64,000 nt of DNA from Aedes albopictus (Eukaryota; Arthropoda; Insecta; Diptera; Culicidae). Numbering within the stretch: position 1 is the first letter of the stretch; the number at the start of each line of letters is the position of its first letter. Shown here in pieces: positions 30,151 to 43,068 of the stretch. The stretch is from contig NC_085136.1 of assembly GCF_035046485.1 (NCBI RefSeq), positions 219,856,853 through 219,920,852 of the forward strand, in the 5' to 3' direction. The notes under the pieces were generated by a model. It did not search any database and was not told where the DNA came from. It saw only the letters and a program-made list of their open reading frames with translations. The position numbers and the translations under genes are program-made.

Positions 30151-30742
30151 GGAGCCACCCCAGGCATCTATTCATGAAGACCTGCAGCCGTTGCGTGTTC
30201 TCCACTGATACACACCAGGATTCACTGGCGCATAGCAGCACAGATCGTAGAGGAGACGGATGTCGCCGATGTTTGCGTTCGTCGACTAGGGAGTTCGCCC
30301 ACGTTCTTTTGTCCCGTCTACAGGAGCGTTTTACTTCCTTCTCGAGAGCCAAATAGCGCTGACGGGCTACGGCTTTGGCTCCTCGTGTTTTCGCTCGATC
30401 TATCGCGGGTTCGGCGTTCCTTCGCTTCACTATCTGTGATCCATTGCTTTCTCCGGGTGTGTAGCTCACCCAAATTATTCGCGTTGAAAGCGTTCTTGAT
30501 GGCACTCCATTGATCTTCTACGATTCCACCTTCTGGAATATCCGCAGCACGGTTCTCTAGCTCCTCGACGAAGGACCTTTTCACCGCAGCGTCTTCCAGT
30601 CGACGTATGTTGAACCGGCGCCCGATTTTCTCATCCTGTCGATGAATCCTAGCAATGCGCAGTCGGATCTCGCCGATTAGGAGATGATGGTCGGATGCAA
30701 TGTCAGCGATACGTTTGTTCTGCACATCAAGAAGGATCCACA
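30151..30742 (-). pseudogene. 5'-truncated RTE LINE: endonuclease end and linker, RT deleted
   Basis: On the minus strand the sequence reads LLDVQNKRIADIASDHHLLI (end of the endonuclease, about 30735-30675), then RRFNIRRLEDAAVKRSFVEE (about 30620-30560) and RAKTRGAKAVARQRYLALE (about 30400-30345). It jumps directly to SVLLCASESWCVSVENTQRL (about 30245-30185), so most of the RT is deleted. It ends at VFMNRCL where the 5.5-kb element begins. The matching continuation lies at 24336-24633. At its 5' end it is fused to the RNase H of another LINE at ~30742. Confidence 0.75.
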
Positions 30743-33450
30743 TTAGGACTGTTCGATGTTCGGCGGAGTCTTGGGCTACCTGGATACCCGGAACGGATGA
30801 AAGGGTGTTTGGCCTTTTGGCTCTCGATGGCAGATATGGTGCTTCGGGAATTGGTGACGACGAGTACAGCTCGGTCTCTTGGGGCTGTCGTTGCTTGGAA
30901 GATGCTGGCTGCTTCAGCCCAGAAGACCGAGCATTCCGCCGGAAGTCGGGGATGTTGCTCGGGTTCGGTTCCGTGGACTCCTACACCCATTCGTTCGGCT
31001 ACCTTGGAGCCGTCGGTGTACCTGATCGTCCAATCGTGGTATCGTTTTTTGAACCTGTCCAGGAAGTGGGCCTGCCGTTTGAATCGATTTTTATTCGTAT
31101 TATCCACTTCGGGTGCCCTGACCGACTAGCATCTCGGCCCAAGCCGGTGGAGACCCGCCACCGGGGGAAGCGTGGTATTGGCCGCGTTTCGGAGGGCCGG
31201 CAAGGAAGCAGCCTTGCCCGTTGTCTCGGGTCTTTTCCAGATACCCGATGGCTCGGTTGCAGATGGTGAGTGAGACCCGGCGTTCTGCCTCTTCGGCACA
31301 TGCTGCGTTTGCAGGGGTTGAGGGGAGCAGGCCGGAGATGGTCTTGATGGCCCGGTTGTGGATGGGTGATAGGGTTTTAATTAGGCGGTCTTGAGCTGAC
31401 CGACTCCAGGTGCACTCTGACCACTATGATGGTGACGTCGTCGGCGTACACTATCAGGAATACGCCCCTTGAGATAGACTGGAATACTTCGCTCATGGCC
31501 ACCAGGAAGATGGTAACCGCGATCACCGATCCTTGGGGGACTCCAGTTTACTCATCTTGTGGACTGCTGTGGTTGTTCCCGACAGTCACCTGGAAAGCCC
31601 TGCCGACGAGGAAGTCTTTCAGGAACTGGAGTAGGTTCCCGTTGACTCGTCATCGGGCCAACCTCTCCAGGACGTCGGGGGTCCATGCCCGGTTGTAGGC
31701 CTTGGCCAGGTCGAGTGAGATTAGCTCGGCGTGCTGATTGTTGCCTAGTGCGTCGTCCAGAGTCTGTCCGAGTCCTGTTTCTTAGGAAGGTGCTGGTACC
31801 GCGTCTGGCCCGGAAAGTGTGCTGCCAGTTGTCTAGGTGGCCATCGGCTTTCAGATGCTCCACCAGTCGGCGGTTCACCATTTTTTTTCTTTATATTGGA
31901 GGCGCAGCTGGTTAGCGCGATCGGCCGGTAGCTGGATGCTTTGTTGGCTGGTCCGGTGCCTTTTGGGATCGGGACTAACAGGCTGAGCCTCCACTCATCT
32001 GGCAGCACGCCCGAAGCCCAGATGTTGCTGACTGCCTGCCAACAGGCTGTGCTTGCAGCTGGGTGGTAGGTTCCTTAACATGTAATAACCGAGCTGGGCC
32101 GCTCCCGACGATTTCCCTTTTGCCTTGCTGAGGGAAAATTCCAGCTCGGTGTGGCGGATCGGGAGGTTAAAATCCTAGCCCCGATCGCAGGGGCGATGAA
32201 TTTTGTGATTGCGGTTCTCGGAGTTAGATGAGCTCTTAGGAACGAGGTGGGGTAACTCTTGATGGACGAGAGCCTGTCAAAATAATCCGCCAGGGTTTCC
32301 GCGATGATTTGCTGGTCTCTGGTGGGCGAGCCGTTGACCGTTAGGCATAGGCCTTTTACCCTTCGTTTGCCTTGTGGTCCGCTTATCTTCTGCCATAACG
32401 CAGCGGACGACTGCTGATCATTGATGGAGTCCAAAAATTCCTTCCACGACTTCTCCTTGGCTACGAGTATTTCCTGGCGGCACGCGTTCCGCGCGTTTTT
32501 ATAGTTTTCGTTCGCCAGTACTAAGTCCGGGTGATCGGACGGGAGCCGGTCTTTCGTCCTTTTGAAGGCTCGGAGCTTCTTCCTCCGGAGTTTTACAACC
32601 GCCTTGGTAGCTTCTTCCCACCATTGGAACGCGCGCTTCCCAGGTTTGGGGCTGGTTTTTGGAACGTCCAGGCAGGCAGCCTGGATGATCACAGAAAAGA
32701 TTTCCTCCATTGAGGTGTGTGCTTCGGTCCCGATTTCCTTTTCAGCAACTGCTTGGAATGCCACCCAGTCGGCTTTTTCATAGAGTCACCGGGTTCGCCG
32801 GGTTGTTTCCGGTGGGCTGCGTTGTTCAGGGTGAAGACAGTTGGTGAATAGTCGCTACCGTGGGGGTCCTCTACCGCGTGCCACAGCAGGCGGGCGGCGA
32901 TGCTCGATGAGGCGAGCGCGATGTCTATCGTCGTTTTGATCGTTACCCTATGGAACGTTAACGATCCATCGTTCAGTATGACGAGCTCGTTAGCGCAGGC
33001 ATACTCCATGACGCTGTTGCCACGGGTGTTGTTGCTGCTGCCACCCCAAGCTTGGTGGTGTCCGATTACGTCGCCGATGATTATGACCGGTTCTGGAACC
33101 TGATGAAGGGCGTCCTGATGGCGATTTCGCAGGTCGGGGAGTTTTTCGTTGGGGAGGTAGATTGACAGGACGGATACGGCAATCGGCAGGCCGAGTCGGA
33201 CGCCGACTATTGGAAGGTCCGTGTCGATGTCCAGCCTGGTTGCCGCGGTTTCGGCGGACACGCCGATCGCTCCGGAATGGTATATGGAGGTGGCGGCCAT
33301 TTTAAAACACTTGTATCGCTGCCTTAGGGTGTTGTCCATTGCGCTCTCCTCGATCCGGTGGACCTCCTGGAGGACCAGTACCAGGGACACTTTGTCATGG
33401 ACTAGGAGCTCTAGGTCAGGAAGGTTATTCCAGAAGCCGTTCATATTCCA
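30743..33450 (-). pseudogene. I-like LINE ORF2 remnant (endonuclease, RT, RNase H)
   Basis: Minus strand, frame-shifted several times. Endonuclease: WNNLPDLELLVHD (about 33435-33400), VLQEVHR, then PVIIIGDVIGHHQAWGGSSN (about 33090-33035, where the family has GDFN). Linker: KRAFQWWEEATKAVVKLRRK (about 32640-32575). RT: EWRLSLLVPIPKGTG and ASSYRPIALTSC (about 32000-31915), a YADDVTI active site (about 31450-31425). RNase H: IRYTDGSKVAERMGVGVHG (about 31025-30970), AEAASIF (about 30915) and TNSRSTISAIES, where the catalytic Asp has become Asn. It ends at TVLMWIP, mid-RNase H, where RTE sequence begins. Confidence 0.8.
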
Positions 33451-33960
33451 CTGCAGGATGAAGGTGGGTGGTGTTCAATGGGGGTGCTGGATAGGGTGGG
33501 CCTTACCGCTCGGAAAGCTATTTCCGAGATGCCCAGGTGGGTCCTGTCTTCTACTAGAAGTGCTTGTCGTGTTTTTTTTTTGTAGTTGGTGGGTGGCAGG
33601 GGCGCAGCTTGGGGTGGGGCTTACCGCTCGGAATTTCCGGTCCAAGGTGCGCAGGAACATCCTGCTTTGGATCCGGGTTGGTTGCGGAGTGTGGGAGGAT
33701 TCGGTCGAAGAGGCCAGCTGTGGGTGGAGCTTCCATTCCCTAGCCACAACCCGGACAGAATCCCCACCGAAACCGAACGACTACCGACCGTGAAAAAAGG
33801 ATGCTCTTTCTCGATCCCACACGGGGCGATTTTGGCGGTAAATAAGGAAATCCACTGGGAAAAATGCCTTCTGGCCACTCCTCCGCAATTTGCGGGCACT
33901 CGCGATGCGGATGCCACACGCGGTTCCCAACCACTCTGAGGAAAACACTTTTCCAAAAAA
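33451..33960 (-). pseudogene. Probable 5' region/ORF1 end of the I-like LINE
   Basis: Continuous with the ORF2 remnant and similarly GC-rich. Open in minus frames (33747-33475), but the product has no recognisable Cys-His knuckles. Assigned only by position and composition, which drops to AT-rich after ~33960. Confidence 0.3.
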
Positions 33961-33982
33961 GCGTGCCGAGAATAATTGATAT

Positions 33983-34198
33983 CGGAAATCGCGCTACTTG
34001 GGCGAAGGCTTCTATATTCGTCTGTTTTCCACCATAACTCAGTCAAATTTGAACCAATTGACACAACTTTTGGAATGTGGTGAGATAGGTATAGTATCTA
34101 CCCGTGTACAACATTTCAAGTCAATTGGTTCAAAATTGACTGAGTTATAGTGGAAAATAGACGAATATAGAAGCCACCGCCCAAGTAGCGCGATACCC
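33983..34198. mobile_element. Fold-back MITE, second copy of the GGGTATCGCGC family
   Basis: Same ~80-bp arms as 11428-11642, in opposite orientation (TTCTATATTCGTCTGTTTTCC arms in two parts and a central GATAGGTATAGTATCTACC). The left terminus is altered and no clean TA is visible there. Confidence 0.7.
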
Positions 34199-34438
34199 TC
34201 CTTAATGAGCTCTCCGAAAAAAAAAAACGAACCGCACTTGATCAGAGCTAGCTGTCAACTGCAAATATTTTCTTGTAAGTAATCAAATTTCTTCGTTTAA
34301 CAGGCATCTACCTATGTATTTTGGTAAATACAGTTATTGTTAAAATCGAGGAAATATCGCCAGACACACAGATTACGCCTCTAAGCATGCAATCGCACAG
34401 CAACCTTATGTAGTACATCAAAATTTTAATGTACAAAA
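34199..34438. other. Repeat shared with 13780-13960
   Basis: 34270-34420 matches 13780-13960 in blocks (AAATATCGCC, ATGCAATCGCAC). Family unknown. Confidence 0.4.
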
Positions 34439-34441
34439 TAA

Positions 34442-35200
34442 CCGCCAGTCGGGGTGCATTGGGCCTGGGGGGTAACTATGGGCTAGAAATCAAGATTGTC
34501 GCTCAAAATTCTAACAATTATCAAAGTGATCATTAAAAAGCGGATAGTACATAATAAATATAACTTGCATTTTTTCCGGTGTAGGAAAAAGTTATATTTA
34601 CTTAATTTTTCATTAAGAAAACTTGATGTAAATTTTATGGTTAGGCGTACTGTACAATATCATTGTTTTAAAATGCCCAGTAGAAAACTGCTCAACACCG
34701 AACAAGTTACGAATTGCTGTTTTTTTGGTCTATTGGTCTATTGAGCAGTTGTTTGAAAAGTAATATGAGTTATCTTGGTTTTGTATGCTATTTTTCATGA
34801 AAACTTTATTTATTCGATCAGGGGGTATGTGTGCCATCAATAATCTCACGCTCCCATATTCATCCTATTCGAAAACAAGCGATTACGGCACCGATTGATT
34901 CCGTTCTTTTTGTTTTCATAGGTGCTCACTTCTAATAAAAAATACAAAAATAAGAAACAAAACAAACAGTGCTTCAATCCTTTGTTTTTCGTAGGATGAA
35001 AATGGGAGCCACATGCTTAAGATGGGAACCACTACCCTACAAATCATTCATTTTGGGGTTAACTTTGGGCCGTGTAAAAGCAATGCAATCAGTACGAGAA
35101 CCCTATAAATGTGAGTTAAAACAACTGAGAGTATGTAGTCACATTATTTTATGCACAATACGGTGAAATATTTAATTTTGGAAATATATGTTAGATAAAA
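34442..35200. mobile_element. TA-target transposon of the CCGCCAGTCGGGGTG family, right end lost
   Basis: The left terminus CCGCCAGTCGGGGTG is followed by GGGCCTGGGGGGTAACT. The next ~700 bp run parallel to 36576-37100 (shared TAGGCGTACTGTACAA-type and AAAATGCCCAGTAGAAAAC blocks). No matching right terminus was found, so the copy is truncated near 35200. Confidence 0.6.
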
Positions 35201-35952
35201 GCTTCAATCAATCCAATCAGCGGCACTTTAGCGCGTCTGATAAAAGAAATAACAAAACACGAAATAGAAATCTAAAACCACTGATACAAATTGCAAAAAC
35301 AAAATGTGGAGAAACATATCACATACCTCATTATACAACGACTGACTGACCAAAATCCGAATCAGTCTAAAAACAAGTCAAACAACAACACACGGCATCA
35401 GCAAACAGTACCGCAGCAACCCGAAAGACACATCCCAAATCCGTCCAACAAAGCACAGCTACTTACCAGTCTGCCACGATTTCTTACAAATTTCAATGCG
35501 ATTGATTCTTGCATCGACAAATGAAGATTGCGGGTGGCAAAAGTTGAGCCGAACCTGCCGGACTAAGTCTAGAAAACACGATTTTGTTTCGTTAAAAGAG
35601 AACACTTCGTTTTGTTGACAAAACACGTACACGATGGTTACACTCTACTATACCGACGATATCGACACAACAAGCAACAAAAAACCCATCACCGCAAAAA
35701 CTAGCAGCTAGCAGTCCTACTATGTTACTCACCATATCACGACAAAATCCTCGCTTAGTCGGTGTCGCCCAAAAACTGACTGTTGAACACAGCTGATTAT
35801 TAAACACTTTGAATTACTTCTGGCGCTTTTACTTCTCGAGGAATTTATCCTCGTACGCCACTTTAAATTTGGGGATTTCTTTCTTCCAGTGAAAATAAAA
35901 ACACTGTTTGTTGTGCTTGGAGCATAAACAATAACACCGTTCAACATTAAAT
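35201..35952. other. Unassigned; possible minus-strand splice donors
   Basis: No domain recognised. On the minus strand GACTG|GTAAGTAG (about 35465) and GATATG|GTGAGTAAC (about 35733) look like donor sites after open stretches (35947-35729, 35807-35592). A host 5' leader is conceivable but unsupported. Confidence 0.2.
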
Positions 35953-36303
35953 TGTGTTATGGGTTGAGAAAAAAGAACAGGGGTTTGGGACCCTGGAAGT
36001 GTCATAGTGAAAGAATTTTTGAAAAATATTTGACCCGGCCTTCACAGTTTATGACCGAAGTTTTTGTGGAGAACTTGGGGAGTTCAATTGATATGTGCAT
36101 TAGAACGCGCTGTGTATATATTTAGGCGTTAGACAATAACGAAACAGACCTTTATATCGAAAACACCTAAATATATGCACGACGCATACCGATTGAACAC
36201 CCCAAGCTCTCCATATAAACTTCGGTCATTAACTGTGAAGGCCCGGTCCAATATTTATCAAAAATTCTTTCACTATGACCTTTTTTATCTCATCCCATAA
36301 CAC
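35953..36303. mobile_element. Long-arm fold-back MITE
   Basis: GTGTTATGGG.TGAGA and GTCATAGTGAAAGAATTTTT ... GACCGAAG ... TTGGGG arms (35953-36105) are repeated inverted at 36185-36303. A ~20-bp insertion lies in the left arm (about 35980-36000). Confidence 0.65.
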
Positions 36304-36391
36304 CAGATTTTGTAAAATTTTGTCGAGCAGTGTAATCATCTGGTTTATTGAGAACCGTTTTTACAGTAGCCAGGCAATACTCACACAAGTA

Positions 36392-37930
36392 TCAAAGCTT
36401 TAAAGGTCGAAAACCTACAGCAGCAACAATGATTGTAACTTTTTCTGAAGCAGAAAGAAATTCGAAGCGCAGGCATCCCCAACGCATTGTCAATATTCCG
36501 AATGCATTTTCAGCCATCTGACGGTCACGCGAGAACCTGTAGTTGAAGATCCTTTGATCGTTGGTAAGTTTGTTACCGCCAGTCGGGGTGACATTGGGCC
36601 TGGGGGGTAACTTTGGGCCAAAAATCAAGAAAGATGTTTCGCTCAAAATACTAACATTTATTAAAGTGATTATCAAAAAGCTGGTACCATATGGTAAATA
36701 TAACTTGCGTTGATCATCTGCTGTAGAAAAATGTCACATTTTGTTAATTTTCCATTAAGAAAATGTGATGTGAATATCATGGTTAAGCGTACTGTACAAA
36801 ATCGTTGTTTTAAAATGCCCAGTAGAAAACAGCTGAATATCGGACATGTAATGAACTGCTGTTTTCTAAATATATTGGGTAGTTGTTTTGAGAAGTAATA
36901 TAAGTTTTCTTGGTTTTGTATGCTATTTTGCATGAAAAACTTATTGATTCGAGCTGTAGTGCAAATAACTCATTTTGGGGGTGACTTTGGGCAATATAAA
37001 AGCAATGCAGTCAGTTGGAGAACCTTACAAATGTAAATTAAAACAACTGCGAGTATTCACATTATTTTATGCATAATACGGCGTTTGTTTTAGAAATAAA
37101 TGTAAGATTCATGCTAAATTAAAAATGCACGCATATCAGTTTATAGGTAGATGACGAGGGAATACTTTTTTGTCTTCTGAGAATGCTAGTTAGAATTATA
37201 TCCAGGGGATAGCAGATGTATTGTAATGGATCAATGATCGTTTACAATGAATGTGGTCAAACTTTCACGTTTGTTTGTTTGTGGTGTTATTTTAAAGTGA
37301 CTAGGCACTGATAGGTTGTGCGCATAAGCTATATATTCACTAGTTTTGATTTGCAAGCGATATTTACTCACATTGAACTATTTGAATTGAATTTTAGCGT
37401 TTGGCCCAATGTCACCCCCTAGAAGGGGTGAAATTGGGTCAATTTTAATTACTTTTTATTATTGTCAAAATTAAAGTTGAAGCATTTACACTTTAAACAA
37501 TCCTAAACAATATATAAATGAACGTGTCTACCGAATTCAACATTGATTTAGAACTACAGTATTGTTGTAACGCCATACAAAAGGATGGACTATGCAGTTT
37601 TGGCCCAATGACACCCCCACTGACGGTAGCTGTTCCGTATGACTTTATTATACGACGAGTTAGCGAAAAGGCATCATCTGCTACGAAGAAGCACAGCATG
37701 TCGTCACCAGGCAGCGTATTCTAGATTGTGCTTGCCGAATTCTATGCGGGAGAAAACATTCACATCGCCATCAGCACCGGGGGAACTAACATCGATGAAG
37801 GTAAAACGGTAGTTGACATCACTTGCTGTCAGCAATATGATACTACCGTAGCGCTGCAAAAATGTGTCCATAATTCCATATTTTAAAAACCAAGAATGGA
37901 CTTGGGAGTAGATATCTGACAATTATGAAT
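36392..37930 (-). pseudogene. PIF/Harbinger transposase, interrupted by a TA-flanked element
   Basis: Minus strand from the right: ASDVNYRFTFIDVSSPGADG and DVNVFSRIEFGKHNLE (about 37835-37745) match the DANYRF.. and D.gvf..S segments of HARBI1-type nucleases. FVADDAFSLTRRIIKSYGT (about 37690-37630) matches the D.AFpL..yl..PY block. The frame is then broken by the element at 36576-37626 and resumes with DQRIFNYRFSRDRQMAENAFG and ILTMRWGCLRFEF (about 36560-36470), the RR..vEnaFGil..RwriL block. The N-terminal part with the first catalytic Asp is not visible, and the C-terminus is frameshifted near 36410. Confidence 0.75.
36576..37626. mobile_element. TA-target transposon of the CCGCCAGTCGGGGTG family, complete
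   Basis: Left CCGCCAGTCGGGGTGACATT and right (reverse complement) CCGTCAGTGGGGGTGTCATT are flanked by TA (36574-36575, 37627-37628). Inserted in the Harbinger transposase reading frame. An internal GGCCCAATGTCACCCCCT near 37405 repeats the terminal motif. 1051 bp with only a short uncharacterised frame (36710-36898). Confidence 0.8.
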
Positions 37931-38954
37931 TCTGACCGATATGTTGAAAATTAACAGACTGGTGAAGTTGTTTTGCTCTAGAACAACAAGCATGTGGTAA
38001 GCAACAGAGACGAATGAAATCAATTATGATTAAAATGCACCAAGAAAAATCAATTGCCATATTATTGCATTACTAGCTGAATTGCCGCTTTGCTCGGGCT
38101 TATTTATTGAGAGGGACTGGAGCAAATGCGAAGTCCCATATAGCCGAATGGGTAAATATGCCGCTGTTCCGCAAGATCATGCTGAAAATAAAGAGATTCC
38201 AGGTGACATAAAAGCCATTTTCAAATACTGCCAAAAATCCAGAATTCCGAAGCATACTTAGTATACTAAACATTAAATCTACTGATACGTTTCTACGGCA
38301 TAGAGTGCCATTGTGTTTTCCACACAATCTACAAATTTATGGAAAAAAAAACAAAGAAGCCATTCGAATAAAAACAGTAGCTGAAGAGAGGTAAGTCAAG
38401 TTCTATTCCATAACTTAAAGTTTATTTTGGTTTCTCATCTTTGTCACATGGCATTTGCTAGGTTTATTTGTTTCATATATTTGAATGTAAATGATGATTA
38501 TTCATGTTTTTCTCTGTCAAAATAAATTAAAGCTAAATCAAGTGCTTTCACCATTTTTCAACGGCACTTTGAGAAAGTGTTAAAGGTTCATGTAGATCTC
38601 AGGTTCCATAGATAAATGTGGTCATAGCGTGATCTATGACCTATCGAATTGCGGAGCCGTGGTTTTAAATCTCAATCAGTAGAAATATGTTTGCGTTACA
38701 ACGTGTAAGCTTATGCTGTCCGCCTCGCTTACGCTCGTCGGACTTAAAATAGGGATAACACCTCTGTTCGCATTCTACCGGGCAAATGCTTGGATGTGCT
38801 GTTCGCCTAGAAGTGAATCGACGCAAACACGGCGCATCGGACTATCGGAACATCGGCGGCTTTCTGCCGCCGATGTTCCTCAGTCCTCCATACAGTTGCA
38901 ACGCAAAAAATTGCCAGAAGAAGTTAAATATTTTATGGTAAACGAATGTTTTAC
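37931..38954. other. Unassigned; 12-bp perfect hairpin near the satellite boundary
   Basis: No gene recognised. At 38849-38877 AACATCGGCGGC / GCCGCCGATGTT form a perfect 12-bp stem with a TTTCT loop. GTCCGCCTCGCTTACGCTCG at about 38719 is locally GC-rich. The satellite starts about 80 bp after the hairpin with a degenerate unit. Confidence 0.4.
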
Positions 38955-41900
38955 AGTTCGCTATCTTGATCTTCAAAATAGCGTCCGATATCGATTTAAG
39001 ACATAAATTCATCAGGCCCGATCGATTGACATCCACATTGCATGGTATCATAGCACAAACCATCATTCCATGGCCGCCATCTTAGATTATGGTCCGCCAT
39101 CTTGGATTACAAAATGGCGTCAAATATCTATTTTCGATTTCTACTTGTCAAGCCCGATCGATAGATACCTGTGTTGCATGTTTTCATAAATCGAACCACC
39201 ATTCCATAACCACCATATTGGATTATGGTCCGCCATCTTGGATTTATATCCCGCCATCTTGTATTTCAAAATTGCGTCAACTATCTTTTTTTGACTTCTA
39301 CTCGTCAAGTCCGATTGATAGATACCCATATTGCATGGTTTCATAGCTCAAACTACCATTCCATGGCCGCCATCTTGGATTATGGTCCGCCATGTTGGAA
39401 TTGTAGTCCGCCATATTGGATTTCAAAATGGCGTCGGATATTCATTTTTGACTTCTACTCATCAAGCCCGATCGATAGATACCCATATTGCATGGTATAA
39501 TAGCTCAAACCACGATTCCATGGCCGCCATCTTGGATTATAGTCCACCATCTTGGATTCCAAAATGGCGTCAAATATCTATTTTTAACTTCTACTCATCA
39601 AGCCCGATCGATAGATACCCATATTGCATGGCATCATAGCTCAAACCACCATTCCATGTCCGCCATCTTAGATTATGGTTCGCCATCTTGGATTCCAAAA
39701 TGGCGTAAAATATCTGTTTTTGACTTCTACTCGTCTAGCCCGATTGATAGATACCCTTATTGCATGGTATAATAGTTCAAACCACCATTTCATGGCCGCC
39801 ATCATGGATTATGGTCCGCCATCTTGGATTCCAAAATGGCGTCAAATATCTATTTTTGACTTCTACTCGTCAAGCCCGATTGATAGATACCCATATTGCA
39901 TGGTAGCTGAAACCACCATTTCATGGCCGCAATCTTGGATTATGGTCCGCCATCTTGGATTCCAAAATGGCGTCAAATATCTATTTTTGACTTCTACTCG
40001 TCAAGCCCGATTGATAGATACCCTTATTACATGGTATAATAGTTCAAACCACCATTTCATGGTCGCCATGTTAGATTATGGTCCGCCATCTTGGATTCCA
40101 AAATGACGTCAAATATCTATTTTTGACTTCTACTCGTCAAGCCGATTGATAGATACCCATATTGCATGGTATCATAGCTCAAACCACCATTCCATGGCCG
40201 CTATTTGGATTATGGTCCACCATCTTGGATTCCAAAATGGCGTCAAATATGTGTTTGCGATTTCTACTCGTCAAGCCCGATTGATAGATACCCATATTGC
40301 ATGGTATCATTGCTCAAACCACCATTCCATGGCCGCCATCTTGGATTATGGTCCACCATCTTGGATTCCAAAATGGCGTCAACTATCTTTTTTAAACTTC
40401 TACTCGTCAAGCCCGATTGACAGATACCCATATTGCATAGTATCATTGCTAGCTCAAACCACCATTCCATGGCCGCCATCTTGGATTATGGTCCACCATC
40501 TTGGATTCCAAAATGGTGTCAAATATCTATTTTTGACTTCTACTCGTCAAGCCCGATTGATAGATACCCATATTGCATGGTATCATAGCTCAAACCACCA
40601 TTCCATGGCAGCCATCTTGGATTATGGTCCGCCATCTTGGATTCCAAAATGGCGTCAAATATCTATTTTTGACTTCTACTTATCAAGCCCGATCGATAGA
40701 TACCCATGTTGCATCGTATAATAGCTCAAACCACCATTCCATGGCCGCCATCTTGGATTATAGTCCACCATCTTGGATTCCAAAATGGCGTCAAATATCT
40801 ATTTTTGACTTCTACTCGTCAAGCCCGATTGATAGATACCCAGATTGCATGGTATCATAGCTCAAACTACCATTCCATGGCCGCCATCTTGGATTATGGT
40901 CCGCCATCTTGGATTCCAAAATGGCGTCAAAAATCTATTTTTAATTTCTACTCGTCAAGCCCGATTGATAGATACCCATATTGCATGGCATCATAGCTCA
41001 AACCACCATTCCATAGCCACCATCTTGGATTATGGTCCGCCATCTTGGATTATGGTCCGCCATCTTGGATTCCAAAATGACGTCAAATATCTATTTTTGA
41101 CTTCTACTCGTCAGGCCCGATTGATAGATACCCATATTGCATGGTATCATAGCTCAAACCACCATTCCATGACCGCCATCTTGGATTATGGTCCGCCATC
41201 TTGGATTCCAAAATGGCCCCAAATATCTATTTTTGACTTCTACTCATCAAGCCCGATCTATAGGTACCCATATTGCAAGGTATCATAGCTCAAACCACCA
41301 TTCCATGGCCGCCATCTTGGATTATGGTCCGCCATCTTGTATTCCAAAATGGCGTCAAATATCTATTTTTGACTTCTACTCGTCAAGCACGATTGATAGA
41401 TACCCATATTGCATGGTATAAAAGCTCAAACCACGATTCCATGGCCGCCATCTTGGATTATGCTTCGCCATCTTGGATTCCAAAATGGCGTCAAATATCT
41501 ATTTTTGACTTCTATTCGTCAAGCACGATTGATAGATACCCATATTGCATGGTATAATAGCTCAAACCACGATTCCATGGCCGCCATCTTGGACTATGGT
41601 CCGCCATCTTGGATTCCAAAATGGCGTCAAATATCTATTTTCGATTTCTACTTGTCAAGCCCGATCGATAGATACCTGTATTGCATGTTTTCATAAATCG
41701 AACCACCATTCCATAACCACCATATTGGATTATGGTCCGCCATCTTGGATTTATATCCCGCCATCTTGTATTTCAAAATTGCGTCAACTATCTATTTTTG
41801 ACTTCTACTCGTCAAGTCCGATTGATAGATACCCATATTGCATGGTTTCATAGCTCAAACTACCATTCCATGGCCGCCATCTTGGATTATGGTCCGCCAT

Positions 41901-43068
41901 GTTTGAATTGTAGTCCGCCATATTGGATTTCAAAATGGCGTCGGATATTCATTTTTGACTTCTACTCGTCAAGCCCGATCGATAGATACCCATATTGCAT
42001 GGTATAATAGCTCAAACCACGATTCCATGGCCGCCATCTTGGATTATAGTCCACCATCTTGGATTCCAAAATGGCGTCAAATATCTATTTTTAACTTCTA
42101 CTCATCAAGCCCGATCGATAGATACCCATATTGCATGGCATCATAGCTCAAACCACCATTCCATGTCCGCCATCTTAGATTATGGTTCGCCATCTTGGAT
42201 TCCAAAATGGCGTAAAATATCTGTTTTTGACTTCTACTCGTCTAGCCCGATTGATAGATACCCTTATTGCATGGTATAATAGTTCAAACCACCATTTCAT
42301 GGCCGCCATCATGGATTATGGTCCGCCATCTTGGATTCCAAAATGGCGTCAAATATCTATTTTTGACTTCTACTCGTCAAGCCCGATTGATAGATACCCA
42401 TATTGCATGGTAGCTGAAACCACCATTTCATGGCCGCAATCTTGGATTATGGTCCGCCATCTTGGATTCCAAAATGGCGTCAAATATCTATTTTTGACTT
42501 CTACTCGTCAAGCCCGATTGATAGATACCCTTATTACATGGTATAATAGTTCAAACCACCATTTCATGGTCGCCATGTTAGATTATGGTCCGCCATCTTG
42601 GATTCCAAAATGACGTCAAATATCTATTTTTGACTTCTACTCGTCAAGCCGATTGATAGATACCCATATTGCATGATTCATAGCTCAAACCACCATTCCA
42701 TGGCCACCATCTTGGATTATGGTCCGCCGTCTTGGATTCCAAATCGGCGTCAAATATCTATTTTTGACTTCTACTCATCAAGCCCGATCGATAGATATCC
42801 ATATTGCATGGCATCATAGCTCAAACCATCATTCCATGGCCGCCATCTTAGATCATGTTTTGCCATCTTGGATTCCAAAATGGCGTCAAATATCCATTTT
42901 GACTTCTACTTGTCAAGCCCGATCGATAGATACCCATATTGCATGGTATAATAGCTCAAACCACCATTCCATGGCCGCCATCTTGGATTATGGTCCGCCA
43001 TCTTGGATTTCAAAATGGTGTCAAATATCTATTTTTGACTTCTACTCATCAAGCCCGATCGATAGATA
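38955..43068. repeat. ~136-bp satellite array, left block (about 30 units)
   Basis: Unit features in order: TTGCATGGTATCATAGCTCA, AACCACCATTCCATGGCC, GCCATCTTGGATTATGGTCC, GCCATCTTGGATTCCAAAAT, GGCGTCAAATATCTATTTTT, GACTTCTACTCGTCAAGCCC and GATTGATAGATACCCATA. Most units are 136 bp; some are 133, 139 or longer where a CCGCCATCTTGGATTATGGT sub-repeat is gained (41035-41060). Because 136 is not a multiple of 3, successive units are read in rotating frames, producing many overlapping open frames that are not genes. The first unit (38955-39050) is the most diverged. Confidence 0.95.

Noticed and set aside
30695..31269. Plus-strand open frames of 144 and 189 codons
   Set aside because: Antisense to the minus-strand LINE RNase H, where recognisable catalytic motifs are found.
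38849..38877. Bacterial-type intrinsic terminator hairpin
   Set aside because: Perfect stem, but eukaryotic context and no T tract after it; kept only as a boundary feature of the satellite.
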